A stretch of 64,000 bases of DNA, from NCBI RefSeq assembly GCF_048128805.1, contig NC_136005.1, positions 2,999,941 to 3,063,940 on the forward strand. Direction: 5' to 3'. Below, one piece after another: positions 23,358 to 37,000 of this stretch; position 1 is the first letter of the stretch; every line of letters starts with the position of its first letter. This stretch comes from Centroberyx gerrardi (Eukaryota; Chordata; Actinopteri; Beryciformes; Berycidae). Both the position numbers and the translations under genes were made by a program. Below the pieces are notes generated by a model. The model was given only the letters and a program-made list of their open reading frames with translations. It had not been told where the DNA came from and searched no databases.

Positions 23358-26300
23358 TCAGCCCTCGCTGTGAGGCTGAGGCGAGGCGGCGTCCGATTGG
23401 TCGCCGCCGCCGCCGCCGTCGCTGTTCATCTGGATCAAACCAATCAGAGACGAGACGGTGCCCATCAGCCCCACCAGCCAATCGGGGAATCGTCCCGCCC
23501 ACAGGAAGCCGGGCGGCATCCAGTGGACGGCGTTGCTGAGGTCGGCCATGCTGCTGAGGACGGACAGCAGCTCCGCCCGCACCTGCCGGCTGAGCTGAGA
23601 GCCGCTGGGAAACAAACACACTCATCAGGCTTAGCGTCAATTCATGAATGAACTCATCAATTCCAATTCCTCACTTGAATTTGAAAAAACCAACAGGAAA
23701 CAGAATTGCAATTGAATTGTAATTTCAGGAAGTTGAATTTAATTAAATGAAATTCTGTGAAATTCCATCATGTTTTTTTTTTTTTTTTTTCTTACCACAT
23801 ATCTGAGATTATACACAGTGTTTTATATTATCAATACTGAATATCATAAAATGTTAAAGGAACCTTTCAGCTGGTATTTGATGCAGAACATGTCATCATA
23901 ATCCATACATTATGATTGAATGTGTTTGATTTGTCTTTTATTTGATTGATAATGTTTGATTTAGAAGTGGAATTTAATGGAATTGAATGGACCTCAATTC
24001 TGATTCCTGTCATTTCAATTCAGTTCTGTTCCCTCGCAGCTGGGTGACATTCACATTCACATTCCAGGAATTGATTTACCATGAATTCTCTATTCAGATC
24101 ATGAATGGACCGACCCTGACTGCAGATATTGGGCTCTGCTGAATTCTGCTGAACACTCAATGCGTTAAAATCTTATAAAAGCTCTCCTAAACCTCTTGTG
24201 AGGCCGTCATAACACATTGATGACCAGTCGTCCTGTATCAGCAGCACAGAAAGTGAATGTTTGAAGGAAAATACCTGCTGCCTCCTCTGTCCTGCTCACT
24301 TCTCCTCAGTTTCCTCCTCAGCAGCATCAGGACTCTGACCGACCTGAGGAGGGAGGAGTCACAAAACATTTTAACTTTAGACTGAGAGTTGTTTCATGGT
24401 CATTTGCTCCACATTCTGGACTACAGGGGAAAACAGGTTTCCTCATCCTCAGTGTGCAAATGACTGTGAAAAAAGCCTCAGGTCTGTATTTACTGAGCTT
24501 CTTCTTAATGCAGTTGTGTGTACTTGGTGTTAACAGGTGGAGTTTTTAAAGTCAACATAGTTTCACACTCTCAAGTCATGCACACACCTCCCCGCCCCGC
24601 CCCTCCACACCCCTACCCCACCCCAAGTTTGACAGTGACTGGTTTGAGGCGTTTGATTTTCTCACCTGAGTATCCCCAGCAGCAGGGAGGCTCCCCACAG
24701 CACCGTGCTGACCAGCCACCACTTATCAGACTTGACTTTGATGAGCTGCGCGTCGGCGGCCCAGGCGACGTGTTCACAGGGATAGTACAGCTGGTCGGCC
24801 ATGTTGGTCAGCACCGATATGCAGCGCAGGCCCGAGTCCTCCTCCTGGGACAGAGGGGAAACGTGCGTTAGTGCAGGGTTTAAGAATTTGTATCTGTTAA
24901 TGAAATAGTCCGGGACAGACCGACAGCTGGTTTAGTGAGCACACCGACAAGGACAGCCGGATGTTTAATGTGAGCGGTGCAGAGATCGTCAGTTGTGTAG
25001 TTTGCAAAGTGCTGGGAAAAGAAACAGAACCACGCTACAGTAAACATATCGTCCCCCATGAGTGATGCAGTCTCCATCTGGGCCAATCAGGAACCAGTAT
25101 GTCTCCTTGTTCTGGCCTGTAACAGTGGCACTCCCTTTGGACCAATCAGTGATTGAAACTGCTGAAACACAGCGGTGAGATGCATCATGCAGCCAAAAAA
25201 GAAACATCTGACCTGCAGTGTGTGAGATTTCATGTGACACAGAGACAAACACGTAAACAAACATTGCAGCGCCCCCCTTAGGCCAGTCAGTCTAATTTTA
25301 AAAATGGCAGAATGGAGCAATGAGACGCTTCGTTCTCTTAAAGGAAGTTTAGAGTCATTTTTTGCCCTTTTTGGAACTCTAAAGAACAAATCCCCAATTT
25401 CATCATGGGAGACAAAAAGAGGACAGAAGAGCGACAGAAGGAGACAGACTGGTGTCATCCAGATAGGGCTGCAATGATTATTTTAATTATCGATTAATCT
25501 ATTGATTATTTTTTTCTATTCATCGATTAATCATTTAGTCTATAAAATATCATAAATAAAGACAAATGGCCATCTGATGTTACCAGAGCCCAAAGTGATT
25601 CTTCAAATGTCTTACTTAGGTTGCCATATGCAGAAATGCAGCAAATCGTAGCATTTGAAAAGCTGTAACCAGCAAATGTTTGGTATTTTTACTTAATTGA
25701 TTGATTTTCGACTAATCGATTGACCAACAGCTCACCCCTGCTCCCAGGCCGTAGCTGGAGGAGTAGGCCAGCATGGCGAGGTCGTCGAACAGCCGCAGCA
25801 CCGTCCTGCAGTGGCTGAGCTGAGCGGACAGCAGCAGCAGGCTGTTCCCCAGCCGGGACGTCCCATCCGCCCCCGCACCCCCGCCCCGGGACAAAACCCC
25901 CCCCACCAGCTGGGACCCGTAACACACCGTCCGGATCTGCAACAGAGAGCAGAGGAGACCATGAGGACTGAGGGAGAGGAGAGTTTTTAATGTGACTCTT
26001 CTGTTCTGGGATGCAGTGCAGGAAAACATCCTTTTCTGTTTGTAGAATCCAGTTCATCCACATTGTTAGGCTGACAGAAATCTTTAACTAAATAAAAACT
26101 AGACTAAAACTAAACATTTTGTGAGCTTGGAATTATACGGTTCTATCTGACTTTTTTTTTTTTTTTTTTAATCAAAATTGAGTTATCCACATATTCATGA
26201 TCTTTGAATGTTGCTTGGAGTTTACTCACATTTTTAGGTCAACATAAATGGTTATGATGTGTATTCACAGTAGGGACAGACAGATATATGCATGGGGCCG

Positions 26301-26734
26301 ATACTGACCTCTTATTAAATATCGGGTATCGGCCAGTCATTTTATTTATCTTTAGTTAATTGTTCAACTTAGTTTTTGTTGGATTTTAATTCTTCATTTA
26401 AAGGCAGTAATGCATCACAGTAACTACAAACTGATGCAAGTCATATAAAGATAAGGTCTTTTATGGTGAAAAATCTATCACATATCAGTATATCAGTAAC
26501 ATTTTATCTGAAAATGTTACTGATATGTGTTCATGATGGTTGTTTGCCTTAACCAACAACTAGAGGTCAGAGTTCACCCTTCTTTTTATTTACCACAACA
26601 CCACTGGCTCCCTGGTTATTGTTAATAAATGTAGACTACTGACTAATAAAGACTAATGTAGTGAAACTCACCACTTTGTCTCTTCCTCTGTAGGACTCCA
26701 GCAGACTGACCAGGGACTCCACAGACTCCTGCAT
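23358..26734 (-). CDS. pex11g: Peroxisomal membrane protein PEX11-gamma
   Basis: Five exons join in phase: 26734-26672, 25936-25736, 24844-24666, 24343-24275 and 23604-23358, giving 252 residues (human PEX11G 241). It begins MQESVESLVSLLESYRGRDKV and carries the PEX11 signatures QLSHCRTVLRLFDDLAML, MADQLYYPCEHVAWAADA, a hydrophobic segment in VSTVLWGASLLLGIL, a basic loop (LLRRKLRR) and the C-terminal NAVHWMPPGFLWAGRFPDWL followed by VGLMGT. PEX11 proteins sit in the peroxisomal membrane and drive its elongation and division; the gamma form is constitutive in mammals. The tail is extended by Gly/Asp and Ser/His-rich residues. Start choice is firm because exon 1 matches the family N-terminus (LESYRGRD). 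It lies about 1.3 kb downstream of the FYB/PRAM1-type gene, same strand. Confidence 0.96.
23641..24120. repeat. GAATT-rich repeat in pex11g intron 4
   Basis: Many GAATT and AATTC words with symmetric partners at the two ends (CAATTCCTCACTTGAA, TTCCAGGAATTGA). Resembles a known type of teleost interspersed repeat with AATTCC ends; boundaries are approximate. Confidence 0.4.
25465..25732. mobile_element. Non-autonomous DNA element in pex11g intron 2
   Basis: It opens AGGGCTGCAATGATTATT followed by ATCGATTAATC, and closes with an inverted counterpart (GACTAATCGATTGACC then AACAGCT). This is a common teleost hAT-like arrangement. No coding capacity. Its right end lies within a few bases of the pex11g exon 2 donor. 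Confidence 0.55.
26275..26445 (+). repeat. Fragment of an ATATCGG-type DNA element
   Basis: Contains GGGCCGATACTGACC, ATCGGGTATCGGCCAGTCA and TTCATTTAAAGGCAGTAATG, shared with repeat family A near 43800-43950. In pex11g intron 1. Confidence 0.5.
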
Positions 26735-27249
26735 GTCTGTCTGTCTGTTAACCAGTCAGTCAGTCAGATCAGTCAGTCACTCTGTCTGTCTGCAGGTTTA
26801 ACTGGAAACCAGCCTGTCTCACTGTCTTACTGTCTCACTGCCTCCAAATGTATATAAATGAAACTTTAACACAAAGCAGAATAAGTGTAAAATGTTGTAT
26901 AACCGTCTGTAACAAGCTGCATCCTGCAGATCATCCAGTCCTGTTCAACAACACACACACACAACACACACTGCAGTCTGCTGCTGCTGGACTTTGGAAA
27001 CAGGAAGTAAGCCAAACAGGCACGACCAGTCGATCACCGATTAAACCGAGCGGATTGGATTCAGCCCTTCAACTGGATTCAGATTCAAACTGGGAGACAA
27101 ATACCAGAAAAAGTGATTTTATTTCTTTAAATTATCTCAAAACAGACCAAGCAATGAACAAAGCTGATAGTGTATTCATGTTTTATACAAGCAGTTTGTC
27201 AAACGATTCTTATTCTATAGCATACAAGTTTGTTATTCTCAGCACGGAT

Positions 27250-27289
<40 letters not shown>

Positions 27290-27420
27290 CTGTATGTCTA
27301 TGCCAGTCTTCTTTCTCTCTCTCTTCTTTCTCTTTATTTGTTTTTGTCTCTAGCTTTCTTTCATACTCTCTTTTTCCTTTCTTTAATTTCTGTCTTTCTT
27401 TGTTTCATTCTTTCTCTTAC

Positions 27421-27451
<31 letters not shown>

Positions 27452-27707
27452 CTCTTTCTTTCTCTCTTTCACTCTCTCAGTTAGTTAGTTAGTTTGTTTG
27501 TTTCTTTCTTTCTCTATTTGTGTGTATGTGCATGACTGTATGTCTATGCCAATCTTTCTCTCTCTTCCTCTCTCTCTTTGTTTGTTTCTGTTTGTTTTTG
27601 TCTCTCCAGCTCTTTCTTAGTTAGTTAGTTATAGTTTGTTTCATTCCCTCTTTCTTTTTCTTTCTTTCTCTCTCTCTCACTCTCTGTTCATTTCTTTCTT
27701 TCTTTCT

Positions 27708-27748
<41 letters not shown>

Positions 27749-27985
27749 TTGTGTGTATGTGCATGACTGTATGTCTATGCCAATCTTTCTCTCTCTTCCT
27801 CTCTCTCTTTGTTTGTTTCTGTTTGTTTTTGTCTCTCCAGCTCTTTCTTAGTTAGTTAGTTATAGTTTGTTTCATTCCCTCTTTCTTTTTCTTTCTTTCT
27901 CTCTCACTCTCTCTGTTCATTTCTTTCTTTCTTTCTTTTCTCTCTCTCTCTCTCTCTCTGTGCGTGTGTGTGTGTGTGTGTGTGT
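27250..27985 (+). repeat. Compound (GT)n / (CTTT)n / (CT)n satellite with a 231-bp duplicated unit
   Basis: Between pex11g and the FYB/PRAM1-type stop codon. A GT run, then CT/CTTT blocks. A unit containing CTCCAGCTCTTTCTTAGTTA and TGCATGACTGTATGTCTATG is present twice, offset by 231 bp (reference bases 27516 and 27747), with a partial earlier copy. The adaptor gene's poly(A) signal may lie here (TTTATT, near 27334). Confidence 0.85.
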
Positions 27986-28018
27986 AGTTTGACAGGTTTA
28001 ATCTTCAGTCTTCAGGTT

Positions 28019-31000
28019 TCACGGGACTGAGTCGTTGTCGTAAATGTCTGGAAGGAGAAGAAAACAGAACAGATCAGAGGGGAAGCGTCATTCTTTCATT
28101 CTTCATAAAACACCAAATAAAGATATTAAACATGAGTTCTAAGACTGATTTTCAGATGTGGATATTTAAAATTCAAACTGAGAGTTCATAAAGCCCAAAG
28201 CTCAGGACAGTCACTCAGTACATGTCAACAGTTACTCCTCATTTAAAAAAGAACAGCAGCAATAATTACATGGACTCACACTGGTGTACCAACACAACTT
28301 TAACTTTAATAACTTATTACTATTATTATTTTTTTTATAGCACCATTCATCAACAATTACGAGAAAAAGCAAAATCTTCAAGCAAAATCAAAAATTTAAG
28401 CAAATGCAAGAATTTGTCTAGTAAAAATTACATTAAAAAAGAAAGAAAGAAAAAAATATGTAGGTAGCCAAAGATTACGCACCGTCAAAATGGTCGACAT
28501 CGTCGTAAATGTCTCCTTCCCTGTAAAGAAACACTGAGGCTGTTCAACTGTTTCTATTAAAAATCTGTTAAAAAACGTTAGTCAGCATGAAGTGAAAATG
28601 GAATTTATCACTATAGTGTAATTATGGATGACAACAAAGTGTATTATAAATTACGTTTAAGACTGTGTGTATAGATACACATGTAGGTAGGTAGTTGTGT
28701 ATCTGTGTAGATATGTGTATATGTGAATGGGTGTATATACAGAGTGTGTATATGTGTACGACATTAGTGTATACTGTATATTAGCAGCCTATATCTATGT
28801 ACTATATTTAGGAGTTTGTGTATGTGTTTGTATGTGTATACTATTTATTTACTTATTTATTTTGTGTTGTATCACTAGGTGACTCACTTCATTATTACAT
28901 TATTACATCATTACATCATTATACAAATAATATACTAAACATCAATTATTATGATGACAATAAAAAAGTATTAAACAAGATATTTCATTTAATTTACTGG
29001 ATAAAGAAAATTAAACATCTGACATTAAAAAGTCAAATATGAACCTTGGAAACCAACTGATGAGGACTCACATCATATATTACATAACATTATATATTCA
29101 TTTACATCATTACATTACATTATATATTCACTTACATCTGAAGCAGCAGAGATCTGGACACATATCCATCTGTGAGGAGTGAGACAAGATACACACTTAA
29201 AACACAGTAAAACAATCCATTTATAGTGCTAAAATAATCCAGCTGTTATTAAAGGTTTTATGAATGATGTCATCTGAGAACATGAAGCAGTTGGTTTTGA
29301 AGCTTTTGAGGAACTTCCACTTAAAACCAGAAGTTTCTCTGCTGTGTTGACACAAACAGGAGTGAACAGTTTAGTCAAAGTTCATTAGTTGCTCTGATGC
29401 CGCAAAATAACGGAAGATAATCATTTTCATCAGCAAATGTCTCATGTTGGCAAGCGTTTATCAGCTGAATCCACTGTTGATGAACTCCAGTGTTATTTAC
29501 TGTTGAGGTTTTCAGTGTCAGTTGATGTATTTTGTTGTTTGTAGTGTTGTGTCAGGTTTAAACTGGATACCACTTCTCATCGTGGTTTTCATTCTTTTCA
29601 TTTTTCTCTTTGTTTCACCTCTCACCCACACATAACAAGCCTCTGTCCTGTAGCTGTATTCAAACAAGAAGAAGAAGGAAGAGTTTCTGGAGAGCTAACT
29701 AAGATGCAATGCATGCTGGGAAGTCTGATAATACAATATTATCAGTTAAGTGATAAGATGTTCAACTGTGTTTTTAGGTGTTAGATGTTTTTAAGTCACA
29801 AGTCATGAACTGATGATTATAAATTATGAGGCTGATAACCAGCAAGTTGAAATTAACAAACTCATCTGTATCCACTGAGTTCATGTTAAAGATGAGTTGA
29901 TTTTTACTGCATTTTCATCACAGGAGGCTCAGTGGGAGCTGTAAGCCTGGCAGTGTGTTATGGCAGCAGTGTACTAACAACAAAGTTCATCATGCCCAAA
30001 ACAGAAATACAGAGACATATAAATTTGCGTATACTTGCTGCAGCTTGGTGTTGTTTGTTTATTTAAAACATTAAAGAGGTAACCGTAACCTGGGCAAACA
30101 GGAAATAACGGAGACAAAATCTCGGTTCAGTTTCCTCTCAGAGTCGACCGTAGAGAGGGAGACGACAGCAAGTAACCAGAAAAGGAAATGATGGAGATGC
30201 TTTTCCACAAGGCAACACAACCGATCATGTGATATTTCAGACCAGTAGCAGACGGTCACACGGTGGCAGCCGGTGTGTGAAGAACTCAACTAGTCCAGCC
30301 AGCGAGCCGGTTCACACTGCCGAGTCTGAAACCTAACGTTTTCTTTTGTCTGTACAAACCTGCTGAAAGTAGTTTCTGCAGCAAGTTCACTGTGGCCTTT
30401 TCACAGGAACATGAGAGTGTGAAGGGAAATGTGAATCTTAAAAGGTCTGCAAGTCAAGCAATCACCCCAAACCTGAACACACACTGAACAAAAAGAGCAA
30501 ATTACTGTCCTGTAGAAATCTGTGCAGGAGCCTGTGAGACACTGATGAAGGTGTGACATCAAAACGTTGGTCTGCTGCTGTTTGCACTTTGCAAGAGCAT
30601 TACAGATTACAGTCATAAATGCCATGAAAGGATTTTCTGCCACTTTCATGTCTTTTTGATGTTTAGTAGTTGTGTTTCTCTTCATGCTCTGTATCAATCT
30701 GCCAACAGCTGATCTCTGACACAAGAGGGCGATGTCTTCATACTGGATGCTGACGGTGTATTTTACTGTAAGACACATGGACTTACAGCCCACTAGGTGT
30801 TCCAGTTAGATTTTCATCTCTTACATTAGATGTCATTTATATTTAGATTTAGAAAAACCCTCTTTCTTATCCAGAATGTCTTACAGAGAGCAGGAAGGGT
30901 TCAGGTCAGAGAAGAGCATGAATCCTCTTCACTAACCGTGTGCAATGAGTGGAAATCTGCCTGACAGCACTGGTCAAAAAAATAAAGCGTCTTGGCGCGT

Positions 31001-34000
31001 GTCATACATTTGCAAATTGTATGTAAACCTCATTTTGTTAGAGTTAGATCTAGTTAGGCTCATTCTCTGTAAAGTCCTTTGAGACATGCATGTGATAAAG
31101 GGCTGTAGAAATAAATCAACTTGAACTTGTAGGTGAGTCCACGCAAATTGAGAATGCACCCAATTCACTGACACTTCCGACACAAACCCTCCCGAATGAT
31201 TGTAGCTCATTTAAGATCCTTTAAAGGAGGCCGCAAAGACTTTGAGTTTGTCCATTCAGACCGGCTGCTGAGGAGACGCAGCGGGTCAGACAGCAGGCAG
31301 AGGGTTTCCATCCTGATCTCAGATCAGATCAGAGACGCTGCTGTTATAAAGAGGCTGCAGCCCGGTGGATCAGTCTCACAGCTGAAGCAGCTGCGGTGAT
31401 GGAGGAACTGTTTGCTTGCTCAGGGCTTGTTTGTGCCACAGCTTGACTTGTACAAATTTCCTTGTGAGTAAGACGAAAACTGCGTTCTTATCTCAAGCAA
31501 CTGAGGTGCAAGAAATGATCGCCCTCACAACACAATCTTAGTGAGACTGGAGCTCAGTGTCTTGACCGGACACATGACTGCTGCTGCTGGAATCAAACCT
31601 GTGAGCTTCTAGTCACATGAAAACTCTCTGATCAACCAGGCAAAACTTTACACCTCCATTAGTCAATCCTCATCTCTCAGACAGGCAGTATTGCCCAGCT
31701 CACTCATCCTAAAAAGCTGCTCATGTATCACCGCCTGTAGGTTAAAGGAACATGAGACCGCAGACAGAAGTTAACCTACATTTCCCATACTGGTTGCGGC
31801 AGAGAGCTTTCTTGTCGCTGGTGAGCTGGATGACGTCCAGGACTTCTCCCTGAGCCACGGACAGGTCCTTCCCCCCCAGCTTCTTGATGACGCCGTTGGG
31901 ATCGACCATCATGGTGTGCAGGACGGTCAGCGGCCCTTCAAACTGGAGACAACCGGGACATTCAATTATTTAAACAAGAGTCTCATCTGGAGAGACTTAC
32001 AGTCAGTGAACAGGGAGGAGTTCAGTGTTGATGGACACATGCTGGCTGTTACGGGCATAGTAAATAGTAACATTTTTGCCAATTAAACTGTCTGCATTTC
32101 TGGAATACTGATCAATAAAAATCTAAATTCATTAATAAAAATCAATAAAAGTCTTTCTAATAATGGATATACAGTACTGTGCAAAAGTCTTAGGCACCCT
32201 AGATTTTTTATATACATTTTGTCTTATTTGTTTTCTGCATTAGTGTGTCAGTAGAATGATAATTAGAAACTTTTCATTTCATTATTTTTGGAAGCATCTT
32301 CGCTTCATGGATTTTTTTTAACATGTGCCTAAGAGTTTTTTGCACAGTAGTGTGTATAGAAGTGGAACCGCTATAGAAAGAAACATCTGTTTTTAGCCTT
32401 ACTGGTAAAACCTCCACTGGTAAAGAGCCCTCGTCAATAAGTTTCAGTTTTACTTCATGTCTCTCTAAGTTCTGTTAACAAAATCAATCAAAGGGTTTTA
32501 GAAAGGGGCTGCTAAACAGTTTGTATGAGAAATATTTACCTTAAACTTCTTTTTCAGCTCCTTCTCCAGTTTTGGATCTATGCTGGAACAAAATGGCGAT
32601 GATTTATTCATTTTTTGGCAAAAGCAAAACCACAAAGCAGCTTAAAGCTAATCCATCTATCAACAACACACTTTCCCCAGTTTCCTCCCAGAGAATTAAC
32701 AAAGTAAGTAAAAGTAAATCAATTCTATCCCTAGCCTACAATATCAATCAATAATTTCCGGTTCCCGCTCCTTTTCAGTGAAGCAGATCGGGACAGATAC
32801 CTGATTTCAGGAGGCGGAGGGGGAAAATCCTCCGATATTGGCTGAACATCATCATAGTCATCTGAGAGGAGAAAAAAGTTGCATATTACATATTTTCAAC
32901 TTAAAATGATTGCGTAATTACCTCCAAAACCATTATGCTTTGGTTATTATCAAAGTTATTATCGTAAGATAAAATTAAAGCTAAGATGAAAGCTAGGTGT
33001 TAAAAAACATTGTCATAAACTGGAAAAAAAAGAGACTTTCTGAAAAAAATGAAACTGAACTGAAACTGTTTTGTGTACTTGTAAAACTAAAACAAAATAA
33101 AAATTGCTGAAATGTTTTTAGTTTTCGTCTCTTTGTTTATATGGAGGGTACAAAATAAAGTGAATCTTTGGTGAAGAATTTTAAAGTGGTCCCAACTTTA
33201 AGTTAGTTGAGCATGTAATGAAAAATTGATGTAAATAAAATGGAAAAATTATGTATAATTCACTGTTTGTATTAGACAGGTATTGTGCAATACCTGATCT
33301 AAAATTCTATCACTATACCTATGTATACATATAAAAATTACCAAAAATAGTAAATCTAGAACTGAAACTAAAGAAAAACTAAACTAAAACTAAACGTGTA
33401 AAAAATAAAAAACTGAACTAAAACAGCCAAACCCACGCTGAAAACAAACTAAAACTAAACTGAAACTTAAATAAAGATTGGAAACTTTACAAAAATCTAA
33501 AATCCCAAACTATAACAACCCTGATTTGAACATATAAACTGTTATAATACAGTATAAGCAGCTTTGTCCGTGTTGTCTCTGAGATGCAGTGAAGTAAATA
33601 TTGAGATGTTCCTAAATCGAAGCGACAGAGGTGTTGAAGCTGCGGTGCCGCTCACCTTCTTCCTCCTGAGCCAAGCTGCAGAAAAGAGGAAACACAAACC
33701 AACACATCAGTCAACATGGAGGAAACCAAGAAAAGCAATGCAACCAGGCAATAAATACAGTTTACAGGTGGACTGATAGTGCAGCTCATCATAAGTGAGC
33801 TGATATACTGAATACGACTTTAAACGCTTTGGTAACACTTTACCTGAAGAGCAAGGGTGGAAGGAACTAATTACAGTTACTCATGTTTCTGTAATTGACT
33901 TGCTATTTGGTGTACTTTGAGTATTTTTTAAAGTCAGTAATTTTACTTTTACTTAAGTACATTTTTACTGCAGTATTGTACTTCACTCCATTTTAAATCC

Positions 34001-37000
34001 CATCCATCACAGAGCAGATTGTGTCTCTCCATCAGCAACAGAAACTGGATCAACGTAAACTGACAAACTATGGATCCATTCACAGTGAGAAGAGGAATCT
34101 GACTTTACTTTGTTTCTGCACTTTATTTTGTCATTTCTAATGTTTCCAGTGAAAAGAATCTGTAGTTTGAACTCTGTCTATGAAGGTAAATATGTTGCAA
34201 AATGCGAGAGCGTGTAGACTTGATGTGAGAACTTGAAGAACAAAAATGAATGTGAAGTCACAGAAAAAATATTCACAAATGTGTAGATTGATATTTACAT
34301 GAATACAATGACAGCTGCAAACTTGTAATCCAACATTTACTCATATTTATTTATTTTACTTGAGTCCATTTTCCAGTACAACCACAACTCCGTGATTACG
34401 ACCTCTCGAATCGATCACTGCAACTTCACAAATGTGCTCTCTTGCATCACAAAATGATGAATCTGCGCACCTTGACTTTTGCAACACTTCTTGCGATAAA
34501 TGTGTTGCAAAACTCACTTGTAGCTGCTTTTGGAAGAAACTTACCCTGGCTTGGTGTGCCATAAGGTTAGCGGATCTAACTTCGCAGACATGGAGGACGT
34601 CCTGAGGACAGCGCATGGAGCGGAGCAAAAGAGCACTTCGTCTTCCGATTTCTACAAGTGAGTTTTGCAACACATTTATCGCAAGAAGTGTTGCAAAAGT
34701 CAAGGCGCGCAGATTCGTCACTTTGTGATGCAAGAGAGCACATTTGTGAAGTTGCAGTGACCGATTCGAGAGGTCGTAATCACGGAGTTGTGGTTGTACT
34801 GGAAAATGGACTCAAGTAAAATAAATAAATATGAGTAAATGTTGGATTACAAGTTTGCAGCTGTCATTGTATTCATGTAAATATCAATCTACACGTTTGT
34901 GAATATTTTTTCTGTGACTTCACATTCATTTTTGTTCTTCAAGTTCTCACATCAAGTCTACAAGCTCTCGCATTTTGCGACATATTTACCTTCATATCTC
35001 TCTCCTCTCTCCTTTTAGAATCACATGGAAAAGATCACAGCTAACAACGTTCTCTGTTCTAAAGAGGAACTCAGGAACTTTTACTCTGAGGACATTTTAA
35101 ATCAGACACTTTTTACATCACCTGACATCACCTGGCACCAAAGATCAGCCAATAGCAGATGACAATTTTCAGGTGTTAGGCTTTACTCAGATTTAGGTTT
35201 AGGGTGTAGTTACTCTTTAAGGTTAAGGTTAGTTTAGTGTTAGGGCTGGGTTTAGGGTTGGAAGTAGGATTAGGTTTCGGTTAGGATAAGGGTTAGGAGT
35301 TGATGGAAGTTCCTCACAAGTATAGCAATACAAACATGTGTGTGTGTGGATGTGTGTGTGTGTATAACCTGGTGTGTGTTTGTGTGTATTTGGAGGTATA
35401 CATGTTCTACCTGTCTGTGTGATTGGAGGAATCCATGTAGGTGATGTTGTTGGTCAGCGGCGGGTCGGGCGGCGGCGGGGGTAACGGCGACGGGTCGATT
35501 CCTCTGGCCTGCAGCACTTTGCGCTTCACCTCCTCATAGTCGATGTCCACACAGGTGTTGCTGATGTAGCCGTCTGCAAGGACAAGGAGACACACTGTGG
35601 CTTCAATATGATGTGCAATATTTTTAGGCAGATTTTTGTCTGCGTGACACGGTCAAGGATGCTGCAGTACTGCACCAAAATATATATTAAACACAAAAAA
35701 ACATGCGTGTCTGACCCCATATATTAAAACCTGTGGTGTCTTTGTTCTTTCTTGTTTTTATCTCTCTTTATGTCTGCTAATATCTGTAAAGCACTTTGTG
35801 ATGAAGCTGAGGGTGTGATCACACCTACAGTTCACTGTCACTGGTCTGAACCAGAGTGCAAAAGTTCACTTTGTATTTTTGTATTTGGTCCGTTTAGGTT
35901 CACACTGACCAATTACAACCAAAGTAGGGCTTGGAAACAAAAGTCACAAGTAGCTTGTTTATTGAACAGAGTTTTAGTAACCTGTCATCCTGCCAGGTTA
36001 GAGACTTTGGCGGCAGGGGGTTTTGATTCCAGTTCCTGTAACTTATGATTTATGTAAGCATGATGGACTTGCTTGTCTCTTCTTCTCTGGTGTTCAGTTA
36101 GACCTAGGCCTGTCAGAACCTGTTTTGCCATGGTGGCTCCAAGCTTCATTATGGGTTTCTTATTAGGGAGAGGGTTAGAAGTGGCATATTCTTTACACAT
36201 GCTTAATTTAACTGGACAGTGAGACTCACAGTTGCCAGTCAGCGAGCGGGCGAGCCACCTGCCCCCCGGGTTGTTCTTCACCCGCAGGATCTCCACGCTG
36301 TCTCCCTGTCGCACGCTGAGGTCCAGTTTCCCTCCGTGCCAGTCGTGTCGGACCTTCGCCGTGTGAAGAACCTCCACCTCCCCCTGCAGCTGCAGAGCGG
36401 CAGGAAACAAGCTGTGTAAGCTGTGAGCTAACTGGACAATTTACAGAAATGAATGAGATGGAGGCCGAGCTGCTCTGATTGGTTGAGTCAAACCTCAGTG
36501 GGCGGAGCCAAAGAACCACAGTTTATCAAGTTAGCTAACTGGCAAACTTGAGTGGCAAAGAAGGAACTCTGGTGAAAATATAAATTAAAAAATTTTTTTT
36601 TCATTCCTTCATGACCATGGTATTCAAGGTCAGCTAGCTAACTAGCTAACCTAGACAACTTAGTATGGTAGATTGTATTTTTTCAGTTAGCAGCAGAGTG
36701 CTAGGCTTCATAATATTAGCTTCCTCCTCTCTTACCTCTTGTCTTTTTCACTGGGCTTCAGTCTAACGTTACTTAGCTAGAAAAACTGTGACACTTTGGC
36801 TCCGCCCACTGAGGTTTAACTCAACCAATCAGATTATTTCTGCCTCCAGAGCAGCTCCACCTCCAAGAAATGTTTCTATAACTAAAACTCCAATCTGCAA
36901 ATGAGACTCCTGTTCTGTGAGCTGGTGTGTTTCCCTAAACTACCGCTGCATCTAAACAGTAACAGTAATGTCTTCCTGCTGCGACAGGTGTGTTTCCTCT

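Noticed and set aside
27230..27851. Ser/Phe/Leu-rich proteins
   Set aside because: Translations of the GT/CT satellite between two genes.
34356..34733. 125-codon ORF on the minus strand
   Set aside because: Lies across the arm and spacer of the fold-back element inside an intron; no domain features.
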